From positions 1 to 34,016 of the forward strand of contig CAIMOS010000276.1 in assembly GCA_903843135.1 (NCBI GenBank): a DNA stretch of 34,016 bases. The letters run 5' to 3'. This document shows, piece after piece, positions 15,440 through 23,710 of the stretch. The first letter of the stretch is position 1, and every line of letters starts with the position of its first letter. The stretch is from an uncultured Ignavibacteriales bacterium (lineage in GTDB: Bacteria > Bacteroidota > Ignavibacteria > Ignavibacteriales > Ignavibacteriaceae). The position numbers were made by a program, and so were the translations under genes. The notes below the pieces were generated by a model. That model was not told where the DNA came from, made no database searches, and saw only the letters and a list, made by a program, of their open reading frames with translations.

Positions 15440-15752
15440 GTTTTATTGATTGTTGTATATACACTTGCCGCCTTTGCGAAAATACTTGGCGCCCTGGTGG
15501 TTAAGCTTTCTAAACGCAAAGGCGCAAAGGTTACGCGAAGTTCGCAATCAGTGAAGATCGGAAGAGATCAGCGGTGTCTGTGTTCTATTTTAGCCTGGTA
15601 ATGCCGGGCGCGCAGTATTGCTCCCCACACACCCCGTCTTTGCCTCCGGCAGATCCACCCCTCTCGAGAGGGGATTTATTTTAATTTTCTTTTTCTTTTT
15701 GAGAAATCATTAAGCTCACCGTTATATTACATTAAGAATTTTTTTTTATTAA
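15440..15752. repeat. Gene-free 313-bp spacer with degenerate intergenic repeat elements
   Basis: No gene found. CCTTTGCG at 15471-15478 faces two tandem CGCAAAGG copies at 15515-15530, forming an inverted arrangement of the kind seen in dispersed non-coding repeats. Further along is a perfect 16-bp palindrome, CCCCTCTCGAGAGGGG (15658-15673), followed by an AT-rich tail. The 12-mer AGATCGGAAGAG at 15555-15566 matches the start of a common sequencing adapter. The stretch looks like accumulated repeat debris ahead of the rsmB-type gene. Confidence 0.5.
15658..15673. terminator. Perfect 16-bp palindrome, possible hairpin terminator
   Basis: CCCCTCTCGAGAGGGG is its own reverse complement and is followed by an A/T-rich stretch (ATTTATTTTAATTTTC). 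It could fold as a hairpin in RNA with a small loop, but no gene ends directly before it, so a dispersed repeat is equally likely. Confidence 0.35.
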
Positions 15753-15758
15753 TTGCAG

Positions 15759-16961
15759 ATGAAACTTCACAACAACCTTTTAGTCACAGCAGAGAAATGC
15801 ATCGATCAGATTATGAACGGCGGAAAACTCGCTTCGCTGGTGATAAGGGATGCATTCTTCGCGAATAAAAAGCTCGGGAGCCGCGACAGGAAATTCGTGG
15901 CGGAGACTGTTTATGACGTTGTGAGAAATTTCCGTCTGCTTTGCAATGTCAGTTTTGACCGCGATTATGCTTCCGGAGATCCGCTCCGCGAAATCATAAT
16001 GAACTATATCTATTTATATAAGGCCGATGGCTTCGACGGATTGAATGCCGGTCAGGAAACGGTCACCGCGTTAAAAGCAAAATCAGAAAAGTATAAGTGT
16101 GTCAGGCCTGTCCGTGAATCTTTACCCGATTGGCTCGACAAACGCGGCGAGCAGGAACTTGGCGCCGAATGGGATATTGAAATCGCAAAGCTGAACGAAC
16201 AGGCAAGACTGGTAATACGCACAAATACACTAAAGCTCAGCCGGGAATTGCTGATTGCGGAATTAAAGAAGGAAGAAATAAGTGCGGACCCTGTTGCCGG
16301 CTATGCGGATGCGTGTATAGTCGATCAGCGGAAAAACCTGTACCAGAGCATCGCGTTTAAGAATGGGCTGTTTGAAGTGCAGGATGCTTCGTCACAGCTT
16401 GTCGCCCCGTTTCTAAAACCTGAAAAGAACCTTCGCGTTATCGATGCCTGCGCCGGCGCGGGTGGGAAGTCTTTGCACATTGCGGCACTGATGAAGAACA
16501 CCGGAAAAATAATTTCACTCGATGTTGACGAATGGAAACTGAAAGAACTTCAGAGGCGCGCGAAGCGGAACGGGATTGCGAATATAGAGACAAGGCTGAT
16601 TGAATCAGGGAAAACGGTCAAGCGGCTGGAGAACAGCGCCGACCGCCTTCTGCTCGATGTTCCCTGTTCCGGCAGCGGAGTATTGCGAAGGAACCCCGAT
16701 GCAAAGTGGAGGCTTACCGAAGAAGAACTGACCAGACTCATAACACTGCAGCAGGATCTCCTGGGCCGCTATACCCGTATGCTTAAAGGGGGCGGACTAC
16801 TTGTATACGCAACGTGCAGCATCTTCCCAAGTGAAAATGAAATGCAGGTTGAAAAATTTCTAAGCACGAACAAAGACTTTACTCTCGAAGAACAAATCAG
16901 AATCTCCCCTCAAAAAAGCGGATTTGACGGATTTTTCATCGCCCGGATGCGAAAAATCTGA
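15759..16961 (+). CDS. rsmB: 16S rRNA m5C methyltransferase, RsmB/RsmF family
   Basis: About 400 residues. I place the start at ATG 15759; an in-frame TTG at 15753 has no better support. The N-terminal helical region resembles the NusB-like RNA-binding domain of RsmB. The Rossmann methyltransferase core has SAM motif I, VIDACAGAGGKSLHIAAL, and the acidic SLDVDEWK loop. Motif IV DVPCSGSGVLRRNPDAKW carries Cys303, and motif VI YATCSIFPSENE carries the catalytic Cys353. The two-cysteine arrangement defines m5C RNA methyltransferases. The probable target is C967 of 16S rRNA, methylated in the cytoplasm during ribosome assembly. The NusB-like N-terminus favours RsmB over RsmF. Confidence 0.85.
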   Translation: MKLHNNLLVTAEKCIDQIMNGGKLASLVIRDAFFANKKLGSRDRKFVAETVYDVVRNFRLLCNVSFDRDYASGDPLREIIMNYIYLYKADGFDGLNAGQETVTALKAKSEKYKCVRPVRESLPDWLDKRGEQELGAEWDIEIAKLNEQARLVIRTNTLKLSRELLIAELKKEEISADPVAGYADACIVDQRKNLYQSIAFKNGLFEVQDASSQLVAPFLKPEKNLRVIDACAGAGGKSLHIAALMKNTGKIISLDVDEWKLKELQRRAKRNGIANIETRLIESGKTVKRLENSADRLLLDVPCSGSGVLRRNPDAKWRLTEEELTRLITLQQDLLGRYTRMLKGGGLLVYATCSIFPSENEMQVEKFLSTNKDFTLEEQIRISPQKSGFDGFFIARMRKI

Positions 16962-17001
16962 ATTTCTGTAACTCCTTATAAAACAATAAATTAAACGACA
17001 T

Positions 17002-17047
17002 CATTAACCCTTTACGCTAATAGCGGAGGGGTAATGGTTTATTATTG
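17002..17047 (+). terminator. Probable intrinsic terminator after rsmB
   Basis: CATTAACCC (from 17002) pairs with GGGGTAATG (to 17035) with one mismatch, and an inner CGCTA-A-TAGCG forms a second stem. A T-rich stretch (GTTTATTATTGTTTG) follows. It separates rsmB from the dcw transcription unit. Confidence 0.5.
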
Positions 17048-17098
17048 TTTGATTTTTATCAGATAGTGCAAATTTAACATTAGATACCCCTAAAAAGT

Positions 17099-17127
17099 TT
17101 GACTTTCAGGGTTAAAATGCGTTAATT
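17099..17127 (+). promoter_or_regulatory. Candidate promoter of the dcw cluster
   Basis: TTGACT at 17099-17104 and TTAATT at 17122-17127 are separated by 17 bp, directly before the phased AGTGG repeats. The -35-like box is good and the -10-like box poor. Position relative to the MraZ boxes and mraZ start fits a main dcw promoter, but FCB bacteria often use different promoter consensus sequences. Confidence 0.35.
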
Positions 17128-17130
17128 CGC

Positions 17131-17176
17131 AGTGGTGAAAAGTGGTTTAAAATCCCATAAAGTGGAAGACAAGTGT
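17131..17176 (+). promoter_or_regulatory. Putative MraZ operator: 10-bp-phased AGTGG repeats
   Basis: AGTGG occurs at 17131, 17141 and 17161, and AAGTGT at 17171, all on one 10-bp phase with only the 17151 position lacking the motif. Several are preceded by A residues (AAAGTGG at 17139 and 17159). MraZ proteins are known to bind phased short direct repeats before their own gene; in Mycoplasma the box is close to AAAGTG(T/G). The last copy overlaps the mraZ start codon, so binding should repress transcription or initiation of the whole cluster. Confidence 0.7.
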
Positions 17177-17634
17177 TGAATCAGTTTTTTGGTAAATATT
17201 TGCATTCGATCGACCCGAAAGGGCGCGTTGCAATCCCTTCGCGGCTCCGGAAAAATTTCTCTCCGGAAGCAGGGAATTCCCTTGTCCTTACCAAAGGAAG
17301 TGATTCGTGCATTTACCTCTACCCAAAAGATATCTTCAGTGATGTTATCTCCGAAGTTTTGAAACTTAACGCAAATATACGAAAAGAAAATCGTTTGCTG
17401 CGCAGTATAACACACAACATTCACGAAGAAGAAATGGACGGGCAATCCAGGATTATTCTGCCGCAGCCGCTTAAAACCTACGCAGGAATAGAGAATGAAG
17501 TGCTCATCGCAGGTTCAGGCTCACGGATAGAGTTATGGAATCCGGCCAAATACGAAGAGTATCTGGAATCAGATACCACGACGTTTGAGGAACTTCAGGA
17601 ACAAATCGCCCTGCTCCATGGAAATAATCCATAA
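17173..17634 (+). CDS. mraZ: Transcriptional regulator MraZ
   Basis: A 153-residue protein with two SpoVT/AbrB-like halves. The first has FGKYLHSIDPKGRVAIPSRLR (about 5-25) and the second DGQSRIILPQPLKTYAGI (about 87-104), each with the DxxGR- or GQSRI-type signature. It starts at GTG 17173, or possibly TTG 17176, after GGAAG at 17164-17168. MraZ forms oligomeric rings that bind phased repeats at its own promoter and represses the dcw cluster. It is first in the cluster and overlaps rsmH by 17 bp. Confidence 0.95.
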   Translation: MLNQFFGKYLHSIDPKGRVAIPSRLRKNFSPEAGNSLVLTKGSDSCIYLYPKDIFSDVISEVLKLNANIRKENRLLRSITHNIHEEEMDGQSRIILPQPLKTYAGIENEVLIAGSGSRIELWNPAKYEEYLESDTTTFEELQEQIALLHGNNP

Positions 17635-18544
17635 ACCGGTTTTAGCTAAGGAGTGCGTCGATCTCCTGATGAGCAGGCCGGACGGGGTTTACTTCGACGG
17701 GACGCTTGGTTTCGGAGGCCACACCTCCTTGATCCTTTCTCGGCTGGACGCAAACGGAGTGCACATCGCAACGGATGTTGACGAAAAAGCATTCAACTAC
17801 TGCAGGGAAAGATTCAGCGAAGAAAAAAGGATCAGGCTTTACAATTTTAATTTTGATCATATAGGAATCATTTCAAAACTGGAATCCGTCAGCGGATTTT
17901 CCGGGATTTTTGCGGACTTAGGAGTATCATCATTTCAGCTGGATAATACCGAATCCGGATTTACCTACCGGGAAAATTCCCCGCTTGATTTAAGGATGGA
18001 CAAAAATCTGAAGCTTACTGCGTCGGACCTGCTTAACAGTTTTGATGAGAGCGAGATAGCAAGGATACTTTTTGAACTGGGAGAGGAAAAGAACTCGCGG
18101 AAAATCGCCGCGGAGATTGTTCAGATCCGCAGAGTTAAACCGTTCAGAGAATCAGCTGACCTTGTTGATGTCATTAAACGGCTGACGCCGCCCAATTATG
18201 TGATAAAGTCTTTATCGCGCGTATTTATGGCGCTCAGGATTTATTTAAACGATGAACTGGGTAAACTCGAAAAATTTTTACAGCACTCCGTCGACCTGCT
18301 TGAAAAAGGGGGAAGGCTGGTAGTGCTTACTTATCATTCGCTTGAAGACAGGATTGTGAAAGACGTGATGAAATACGAGACGGTTTCCTGTGTTTGCCCC
18401 CGCGACTTTCCAATATGCAAATGCGGGAAACAGGTGCGGCTTAAAATTCTTACGAAGAAACCTGTTCTTCCCGGAGAAGATGAGATAAGAATTAACAGGC
18501 GGGCGCGCAGCGCTAAATTGCGTGCCGCCGAAAAGATTGTATAG
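17618..18544 (+). CDS. rsmH: 16S rRNA (cytosine-1402-N4) methyltransferase RsmH
   Basis: 308 residues from ATG 17618 (MEIIHKPVLAKECVDLL), where family proteins begin; the frame is open upstream to 17585, but those residues lie within mraZ and have no family counterpart. The SAM site is GVYFDGTLGFGGHTSLIL. Further signatures are FADLGVSSFQLD, the RENSPLDLRMD segment, VFMALRIYLNDELGKLE and LVVLTYHSLEDRIVKD. It methylates N4 of C1402 in 16S rRNA, tuning the decoding centre. Its place between mraZ and ftsL is the standard dcw order. It overlaps mraZ by 17 bp and is followed by ftsL after 2 bp. Confidence 0.96.
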   Translation: MEIIHKPVLAKECVDLLMSRPDGVYFDGTLGFGGHTSLILSRLDANGVHIATDVDEKAFNYCRERFSEEKRIRLYNFNFDHIGIISKLESVSGFSGIFADLGVSSFQLDNTESGFTYRENSPLDLRMDKNLKLTASDLLNSFDESEIARILFELGEEKNSRKIAAEIVQIRRVKPFRESADLVDVIKRLTPPNYVIKSLSRVFMALRIYLNDELGKLEKFLQHSVDLLEKGGRLVVLTYHSLEDRIVKDVMKYETVSCVCPRDFPICKCGKQVRLKILTKKPVLPGEDEIRINRRARSAKLRAAEKIV

Positions 18545-18546
18545 TT

Positions 18547-18858
18547 ATGGCAAAGAAAAGCAAAGCCCCCTATATAATACTTGCCGTTGTGCTGATTGTT
18601 ATAGTTATGGCCTCGGTTGCGCTCCGGCTGAAGATTGATAATCTGCAGCGCCGGGTTGCTTATCTCAATGACAGCCTTATTGTTGTTCAGAATGAAGAAA
18701 TTAAACTGATGGCTATGTACCAGGAGCTCGCGAACCGCGATTCGATAGTTATCTGGGGTATGTCAAGCCACGGGCTGATTTTCAACCCGCAGTATTCAGA
18801 TTCAGTTACAGTAAACCAAACAGATATTGAAACATTAGAGAAAATATTCGCTGATTAA
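18547..18858 (+). CDS. ftsL: FtsL-like cell division protein
   Basis: A 103-residue bitopic membrane protein: short basic N-terminus (MAKKSKAP), a membrane helix at about 8-26 (YIILAVVLIVIVMASVALRL), then a heptad-like periplasmic coiled coil (KIDNLQRRVAYLNDSLIVVQNEEI). Primary sequence conservation of FtsL is weak, so the call rests on topology, size and position between rsmH and ftsI. It should form a coiled-coil complex with FtsQ (and FtsB, not seen here) that activates FtsWI. Confidence 0.8.
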   Translation: MAKKSKAPYIILAVVLIVIVMASVALRLKIDNLQRRVAYLNDSLIVVQNEEIKLMAMYQELANRDSIVIWGMSSHGLIFNPQYSDSVTVNQTDIETLEKIFAD

Positions 18859-18861
18859 TTA

Positions 18862-20847
18862 ATGCAGACAGGAAGGATCATTACCGTAACGGTTACCGTG
18901 TTCTTATTTTTTGGGCTCGTGGCCTATAAGCTTTACGATATCCAGATAATAAAACACGAGGATATGATCTACCGCGCGAAACGGCAGCAGTTGAGGACCG
19001 AAGAGATAACTGCCGAGCGGGGACGTATCTACGACCGTAATAATGTGCTGCTGGCATACACGGATATACATACTTCCTTTTTTGCGGATCTCTCGCAGAT
19101 AGACAATCCGGTCCGGAAGGAAAAAATTGCCAAAAGATTTTCTGAGAAAACCGGAAAACCGGCTGAGTATTATCTCTCCATAATGAAGAAAAAATCCGGC
19201 GTTGTTTGCCTTGAAACTGAGGCTCCTGCCGCAACGGTGCTTCAGCTAAAAGCAATAAAAGAGGACGGACTGTTTTTCAAGGAGGAGCACGAACGCGTAT
19301 ATGTTTATGACCGGCTCGCATCGCACGTACTCGGATTTGTTGACAGGAATAATACCGGACTGGCAGGCGTTGAGAAATCGTTCAACGAAATGCTCGCGGG
19401 AAAACCGGGCACGCGCACAGTGCTGCAAAGCCCAAAAGGCGGGATGATCACTTTCATTGAAGAATTGACCCGCCAGCCTCAGAGCGGTGAGAGTGTTTCT
19501 CTTACGATCGATAAGAAACTTCAGGATATAGTTGAGCAGGAACTTGAAAAAAGTTTTTCAAACTCTAATGTTACGGCAGGCGTTTCAATCCTGATGGAAC
19601 CCAACACAGGCGAAGTGCTTGCGTTTGCCTGCAAAGATGACTTTGATCCGAATCATTACAAAGATTTTCCGGACTCATTATATAAGAACATAGGCGTTAC
19701 GGATATATACGCTCCCGGATCCACGATGAAATCAATATCAATTGCGGCCGCGATTGACAAAAATCTTTGTGATGAGAATACCAGGGTCTTTGCCGAGAAC
19801 GGGCTTTATAAACCATACAAAGACGTTAAGATAAGAGATGAAAAACCGAACGGGTGGATCAGTACCCGGGAGATCCTGCAGAGGTCAAGCAACGTAGGCG
19901 TGAGCAAAATAATTGAGAAGATGAACCCGGAAGATTTTTATTCATATCTGCGCGCGTTTGGTTTTGGCAACAGAACTGAAATCACTCTTCCCGCCGAGAC
20001 GCGCGGAAGCCTTAAGAAACCAACGCAATGGAGCGGCGCAACAAGATACGCTCTCTCTTACGGATATGAAATTGATGCTTCTCCTCTTCAGATGGCGCTT
20101 GCTTATTGCGCTTTGGTCAACGGCGGAATTTTATACGAACCTCAGATAGTTGAGAAACTTACTTCGTTTGACGGACAGCGTATTAATGAGAGCAAACCAC
20201 GCGCCGTTCGCAGAGTGATAGAAGAAGCAACGTCAGCGAAGATGCGCGGCCTTCTGAGAGATGTGGTATCAAACGGCACCGGAAGGACCGCTAACGTGGA
20301 TGGTATTACAGTTGGGGGAAAAACCGGAACTTCAAGAAGGTTCACCGGTAGTGTACATTCGAAATTGTTTTATTCATCCTCATTTATCGGATTCTTTCCT
20401 GTAGAAAAGCCCGAATATGTTTTGCTTGTTATCCTTGGTACAAAAGCAACCGGAAAATTTCACGGCGGCGAAGTCGCTGCACCGGTTTTCAGCGGTATAG
20501 CATCACGGATCCACGCGGAGAAACAGCTGCAGAAAAATGAATCGATCGAGATGAAATTCGCCGCGGACACTTCAGCCTCTGAGGAATTTGTGTTCTCTGA
20601 AAACTTTAAGAAGGTTCAGAAAAGCGCGGAAATAAAAAACCTTAATCCCGGTGTTATGCCTGATATTTCCGGATACAACCTCAGAGAAGCGATAACTCTG
20701 CTGAATAAACTAAAACTTGAAATTGAAATTATCGGTGCAGGCAAAGTAACGAAGCAGAGCATTCTGCCCGGAACCACGATCGCGCCCGGAATGAAATGCG
20801 TTATCACAGCGCTGGATTCGAACTCACCAACGAAGGAACTGTATTGA
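18862..20847 (+). CDS. ftsI: Division-specific transpeptidase (class B PBP3) with PASTA domain
   Basis: A 661-residue class B penicillin-binding protein. One N-terminal membrane helix spans about 5-22. The dimerisation domain carries AERGRIYDRNNVLLA. In the transpeptidase domain the catalytic Ser287 lies in PGSTMKS (Lys290), the SSN triad is at 342-344 and KTGTS begins at Lys487. A C-terminal PASTA repeat (about 605-655, VMPDISGYNLREAITLLNKL) is common in FCB-group division PBPs. It cross-links septal peptidoglycan together with FtsW. It follows ftsL by 3 bp and overlaps murE by 1 bp (TGATG). Confidence 0.95.
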   Translation: MQTGRIITVTVTVFLFFGLVAYKLYDIQIIKHEDMIYRAKRQQLRTEEITAERGRIYDRNNVLLAYTDIHTSFFADLSQIDNPVRKEKIAKRFSEKTGKPAEYYLSIMKKKSGVVCLETEAPAATVLQLKAIKEDGLFFKEEHERVYVYDRLASHVLGFVDRNNTGLAGVEKSFNEMLAGKPGTRTVLQSPKGGMITFIEELTRQPQSGESVSLTIDKKLQDIVEQELEKSFSNSNVTAGVSILMEPNTGEVLAFACKDDFDPNHYKDFPDSLYKNIGVTDIYAPGSTMKSISIAAAIDKNLCDENTRVFAENGLYKPYKDVKIRDEKPNGWISTREILQRSSNVGVSKIIEKMNPEDFYSYLRAFGFGNRTEITLPAETRGSLKKPTQWSGATRYALSYGYEIDASPLQMALAYCALVNGGILYEPQIVEKLTSFDGQRINESKPRAVRRVIEEATSAKMRGLLRDVVSNGTGRTANVDGITVGGKTGTSRRFTGSVHSKLFYSSSFIGFFPVEKPEYVLLVILGTKATGKFHGGEVAAPVFSGIASRIHAEKQLQKNESIEMKFAADTSASEEFVFSENFKKVQKSAEIKNLNPGVMPDISGYNLREAITLLNKLKLEIEIIGAGKVTKQSILPGTTIAPGMKCVITALDSNSPTKELY

Positions 20848-22322
20848 TGGAATTATCAAAGCTAATTAATTCCATACGGGCGATCAGTGTAACCGGCGAA
20901 GTCGAACGGAAAGATATCTCCGGGATTGAGTATGATTCGCGCAAGGTCCGCCCGGGATCGGTATTTGTAGCCATTAAAGGATTTGCGACTGACGGGCATA
21001 AATTCATTCAGCAGGCCATTAGTAACGGCGCGGTTGTGATAGTAGTTGAAGATGACAACAGTATTCCGAATGATCTGATCAAGCACAGCAAACTGACGAA
21101 GATATTTGTAGAGAACAGCAGGATTGCACTCGCGAAACTTGCGCATTCGTATTATAAGAACCCTTCAGATGTAATTAAAATGATCGGCATTACCGGGACA
21201 AACGGTAAAACGACTACGACATTCATAATTAAACACGTCCTCGAATCGCTCGGGCACAAAACAGGATTGGTTGGCACAATCGCAAATTATATCGGCAGCG
21301 GGAAGATTGAATCATCTCTGACTACACCGGAATCTAGCGACCTGATGAAACTGCTTTTCGATATGCGCGCCGCCGGATGTGAGTACGGTGTAATGGAAGT
21401 ATCTTCACATTCGCTTTCCCTGGGAAGGGTCAGCGCTATTCAGTTTAAGGGTGCACTATTCTCAAATATCACTTCGGACCATCTCGACTTCCACGGCGAT
21501 TTCGAAAATTATCTTGCCGCCAAGAAAATACTCTTCGACGGACTGAGTGAAAGCGCTTTCGCCGTTTACAATTCAGATGATCCGTCGTCATCGAGATTAA
21601 TACGTGAATGTAAAGCAGAAAAAATTGCATACGGAAGAGCAGATTCGTCCGCATTCAGGATAAGCGATATTAAGTTCGATATGAGAGGAACGACTTTCAA
21701 TATCCACACGAATAATGTTGTATATAATGTTAAAGTCCCGCTCGTAGGGGCGTTCAACGCGTATAACGCAACGTCGGCGTTTGCCGCTCTGGTTAAACTT
21801 GGGATCAATGCTGATGAAGCAGCAAAATTGCTAAGTTCAGTGCCGCAGGTGCCGGGCAGATTCGAAATAGTTAACGCCGGAGAGAAGTACGCGATTGTAG
21901 ATTATTCGCACACGGCTGACAGTTTAGAAAAAACCCTTCAGAATATCAGGGAGATTGTTGGAAACCGTCATAAAGTTTACACGGTTTTCGGCTGCGGAGG
22001 CGACAGGGATGCCACTAAGCGGCCCGTAATGGGAAGAATCGCTTCTGAACTTAGCGATAAAGTTATCATTACTAATGATAACCCGAGAAATGAGGATCCC
22101 GATAAAATAATCGCCGCAATCATTGACGGCGTAGTAAAAAATAATTACAAGAGTATTCCCGACAGGGAAATGGCGATCAAATATGCGGTTGAGAACAGCG
22201 AAAAGAATGCAATTATTCTTATCGCGGGCAAAGGGCACGAGAATTATACAATTGAAAAGGGCGTGAAATCATATTTCAGCGATAAAGAAACCGCAATCAA
22301 ATACTTAGGAGCAGAAAACTGA
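20847..22322 (+). CDS. murE: UDP-MurNAc-L-Ala-D-Glu:meso-diaminopimelate ligase
   Basis: 491 residues from ATG 20847 (MELSKLINS), which has AAGGA at 20833-20837 as ribosome binding site; the frame is open upstream to 20796, but that part lies within ftsI. The P-loop GITGTNGKTTTT has Lys121. The DNPR motif at 411-414 marks meso-diaminopimelate as the added amino acid, as in Gram-negatives; lysine-adding enzymes carry a different motif. It catalyses the ATP-dependent third-residue addition to the stem peptide in the cytoplasm. The start overlaps the ftsI stop by 1 bp and the stop overlaps the murF start by 1 bp. Confidence 0.96.
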   Translation: MELSKLINSIRAISVTGEVERKDISGIEYDSRKVRPGSVFVAIKGFATDGHKFIQQAISNGAVVIVVEDDNSIPNDLIKHSKLTKIFVENSRIALAKLAHSYYKNPSDVIKMIGITGTNGKTTTTFIIKHVLESLGHKTGLVGTIANYIGSGKIESSLTTPESSDLMKLLFDMRAAGCEYGVMEVSSHSLSLGRVSAIQFKGALFSNITSDHLDFHGDFENYLAAKKILFDGLSESAFAVYNSDDPSSSRLIRECKAEKIAYGRADSSAFRISDIKFDMRGTTFNIHTNNVVYNVKVPLVGAFNAYNATSAFAALVKLGINADEAAKLLSSVPQVPGRFEIVNAGEKYAIVDYSHTADSLEKTLQNIREIVGNRHKVYTVFGCGGDRDATKRPVMGRIASELSDKVIITNDNPRNEDPDKIIAAIIDGVVKNNYKSIPDREMAIKYAVENSEKNAIILIAGKGHENYTIEKGVKSYFSDKETAIKYLGAEN

Positions 22323-23710
22323 TGGCTAAGATGCCCGTAACACTCAAAGATCTTGCCCGTATTCCAGGCGTGGAGGTTTTGGATAAGAAGCTTTTTGTTC
22401 AGATCAGGGAAATCACTACTGATTCCCGGAAACTCGAAGGGAAAGACTGTTTTGTCGCGCTCAAGGGTGAAAAGTTTGACGGGCACGAGTTTGTACCTGC
22501 AGCCATCAGTGCGGGTGTGAAAACAGTGATTGTAAATAAATCCTTTGTTCCGTCAGGAAATGAAAAGATCGCGATTGTAAAAGTCCCCGACACAACTTTG
22601 TTCCTTGGTACCCTTGCTAACATAAAGAGGAAAAAGTTCAAAGGTGTAGTTATCGGCATTACGGGAAGCAACGGTAAGACGTCAACAAAAGACATCCTCA
22701 CAACAATTCTATCAGAGAAATTTAAAGTTCATTCAACAGGCGCGAATAATAATAATCATATAGGCGTTCCGCTCACGATATTTGAACTCGATAACAGTCA
22801 CCGGGCCGCAGTCATAGAGATGGGAACGAACCATTTCGGAGAGATAGAATACCTTGCGAAAACAGCATCGCCTGACATCGGTATTATCACAAATATCGGG
22901 CCATCGCATCTGGAATTCCTGAAAAACCTTAAGGGTGTGTTTAAGGAAAAATCAGCGCTGTTCAAAGAGGTGATTGAAAACAAAGGAACTCTCATTGTTA
23001 ACAAAGATGATGAATTTCTTAAGAAGTATTCGAAAAAGTATAAACGCCCGGTTTCTTTCGGCTCGAAAAAATCCGCAGATGTGAATTATGCGGCCGGTAA
23101 AGTTAATCCCGACGGTACGCAGGATATTGTTCTTACGACGTCTGAATTTAAAATAAAAACAGCCTCACCGTTAATAGGCGGGCATAATGCTTCAAATATT
23201 GCCGCAGCAACGGCTGTCGCGGTTAAACTCGGAATGAAGAAGAATGAAATAAAAGCCGGAATCTCGAAATTAACTCCTCCGAAGCACCGCTTAAATTTTA
23301 TTAGGAGCGGGAATGCGGTAATTATCGATGATACATATAATTCGAATCCTAACTCGGTCAGGGCGGCATTAAAAGTTCTGAAAATGGTAGCAGGCGACAG
23401 CGAAAAAGTGATCGCGCTCGGCGATATGTTCGAACTCGGAGAAACGGCTGAGAAGGAGCACAGGGCGCTTGCACAGCCGGTGCTTAAATCGGACCCCGCG
23501 ATAACGGTTTTAATCGGATCGCATATGGAATTTCTGTACGATGAACTGAACGGGAAGATCAAGAATCTTCGCCATTTCAGCGGCCGTGAGCAGTTTGCGG
23601 AATTTATCAGATCCCTCTCCGAGAGGAATATGTTTATACTGTTTAAAGGATCGCGGGGAATGAAAATGGAAGAATTTATTAATCAACTAACTGAAGTTAG
23701 ACCGGTATAA
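22322..23710 (+). CDS. murF: UDP-MurNAc-tripeptide:D-Ala-D-Ala ligase
   Basis: 462 residues. An N-terminal UDP-binding domain (TTDSRKLEGKDCFVALKGEKFDGHEF) is followed by the ATPase P-loop GITGSNGKTSTKDIL (about 114-128) and the C-terminal domain with DDTYNSNPNSVRAAL and LGDMFELGE, both typical of MurF. It adds the D-Ala-D-Ala dipeptide to complete the UDP-MurNAc-pentapeptide. It overlaps murE and mraY by 1 bp each. Its presence in the cluster is informative, since Bacteroidota dcw clusters usually lack murF here. Confidence 0.95.
   Translation: MAKMPVTLKDLARIPGVEVLDKKLFVQIREITTDSRKLEGKDCFVALKGEKFDGHEFVPAAISAGVKTVIVNKSFVPSGNEKIAIVKVPDTTLFLGTLANIKRKKFKGVVIGITGSNGKTSTKDILTTILSEKFKVHSTGANNNNHIGVPLTIFELDNSHRAAVIEMGTNHFGEIEYLAKTASPDIGIITNIGPSHLEFLKNLKGVFKEKSALFKEVIENKGTLIVNKDDEFLKKYSKKYKRPVSFGSKKSADVNYAAGKVNPDGTQDIVLTTSEFKIKTASPLIGGHNASNIAAATAVAVKLGMKKNEIKAGISKLTPPKHRLNFIRSGNAVIIDDTYNSNPNSVRAALKVLKMVAGDSEKVIALGDMFELGETAEKEHRALAQPVLKSDPAITVLIGSHMEFLYDELNGKIKNLRHFSGREQFAEFIRSLSERNMFILFKGSRGMKMEEFINQLTEVRPV

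Noticed and set aside
17585-17617. Upstream start for rsmH
   Set aside because: The extra residues are encoded within mraZ and lie before the conserved start MEIIHKPVL; ATG 17618 fits the family.
20796-20846. Upstream start for murE
   Set aside because: It would overlap the end of ftsI by 52 bp and add residues without family match; ATG 20847 has a ribosome binding site and the TGATG coupling seen elsewhere in the cluster.
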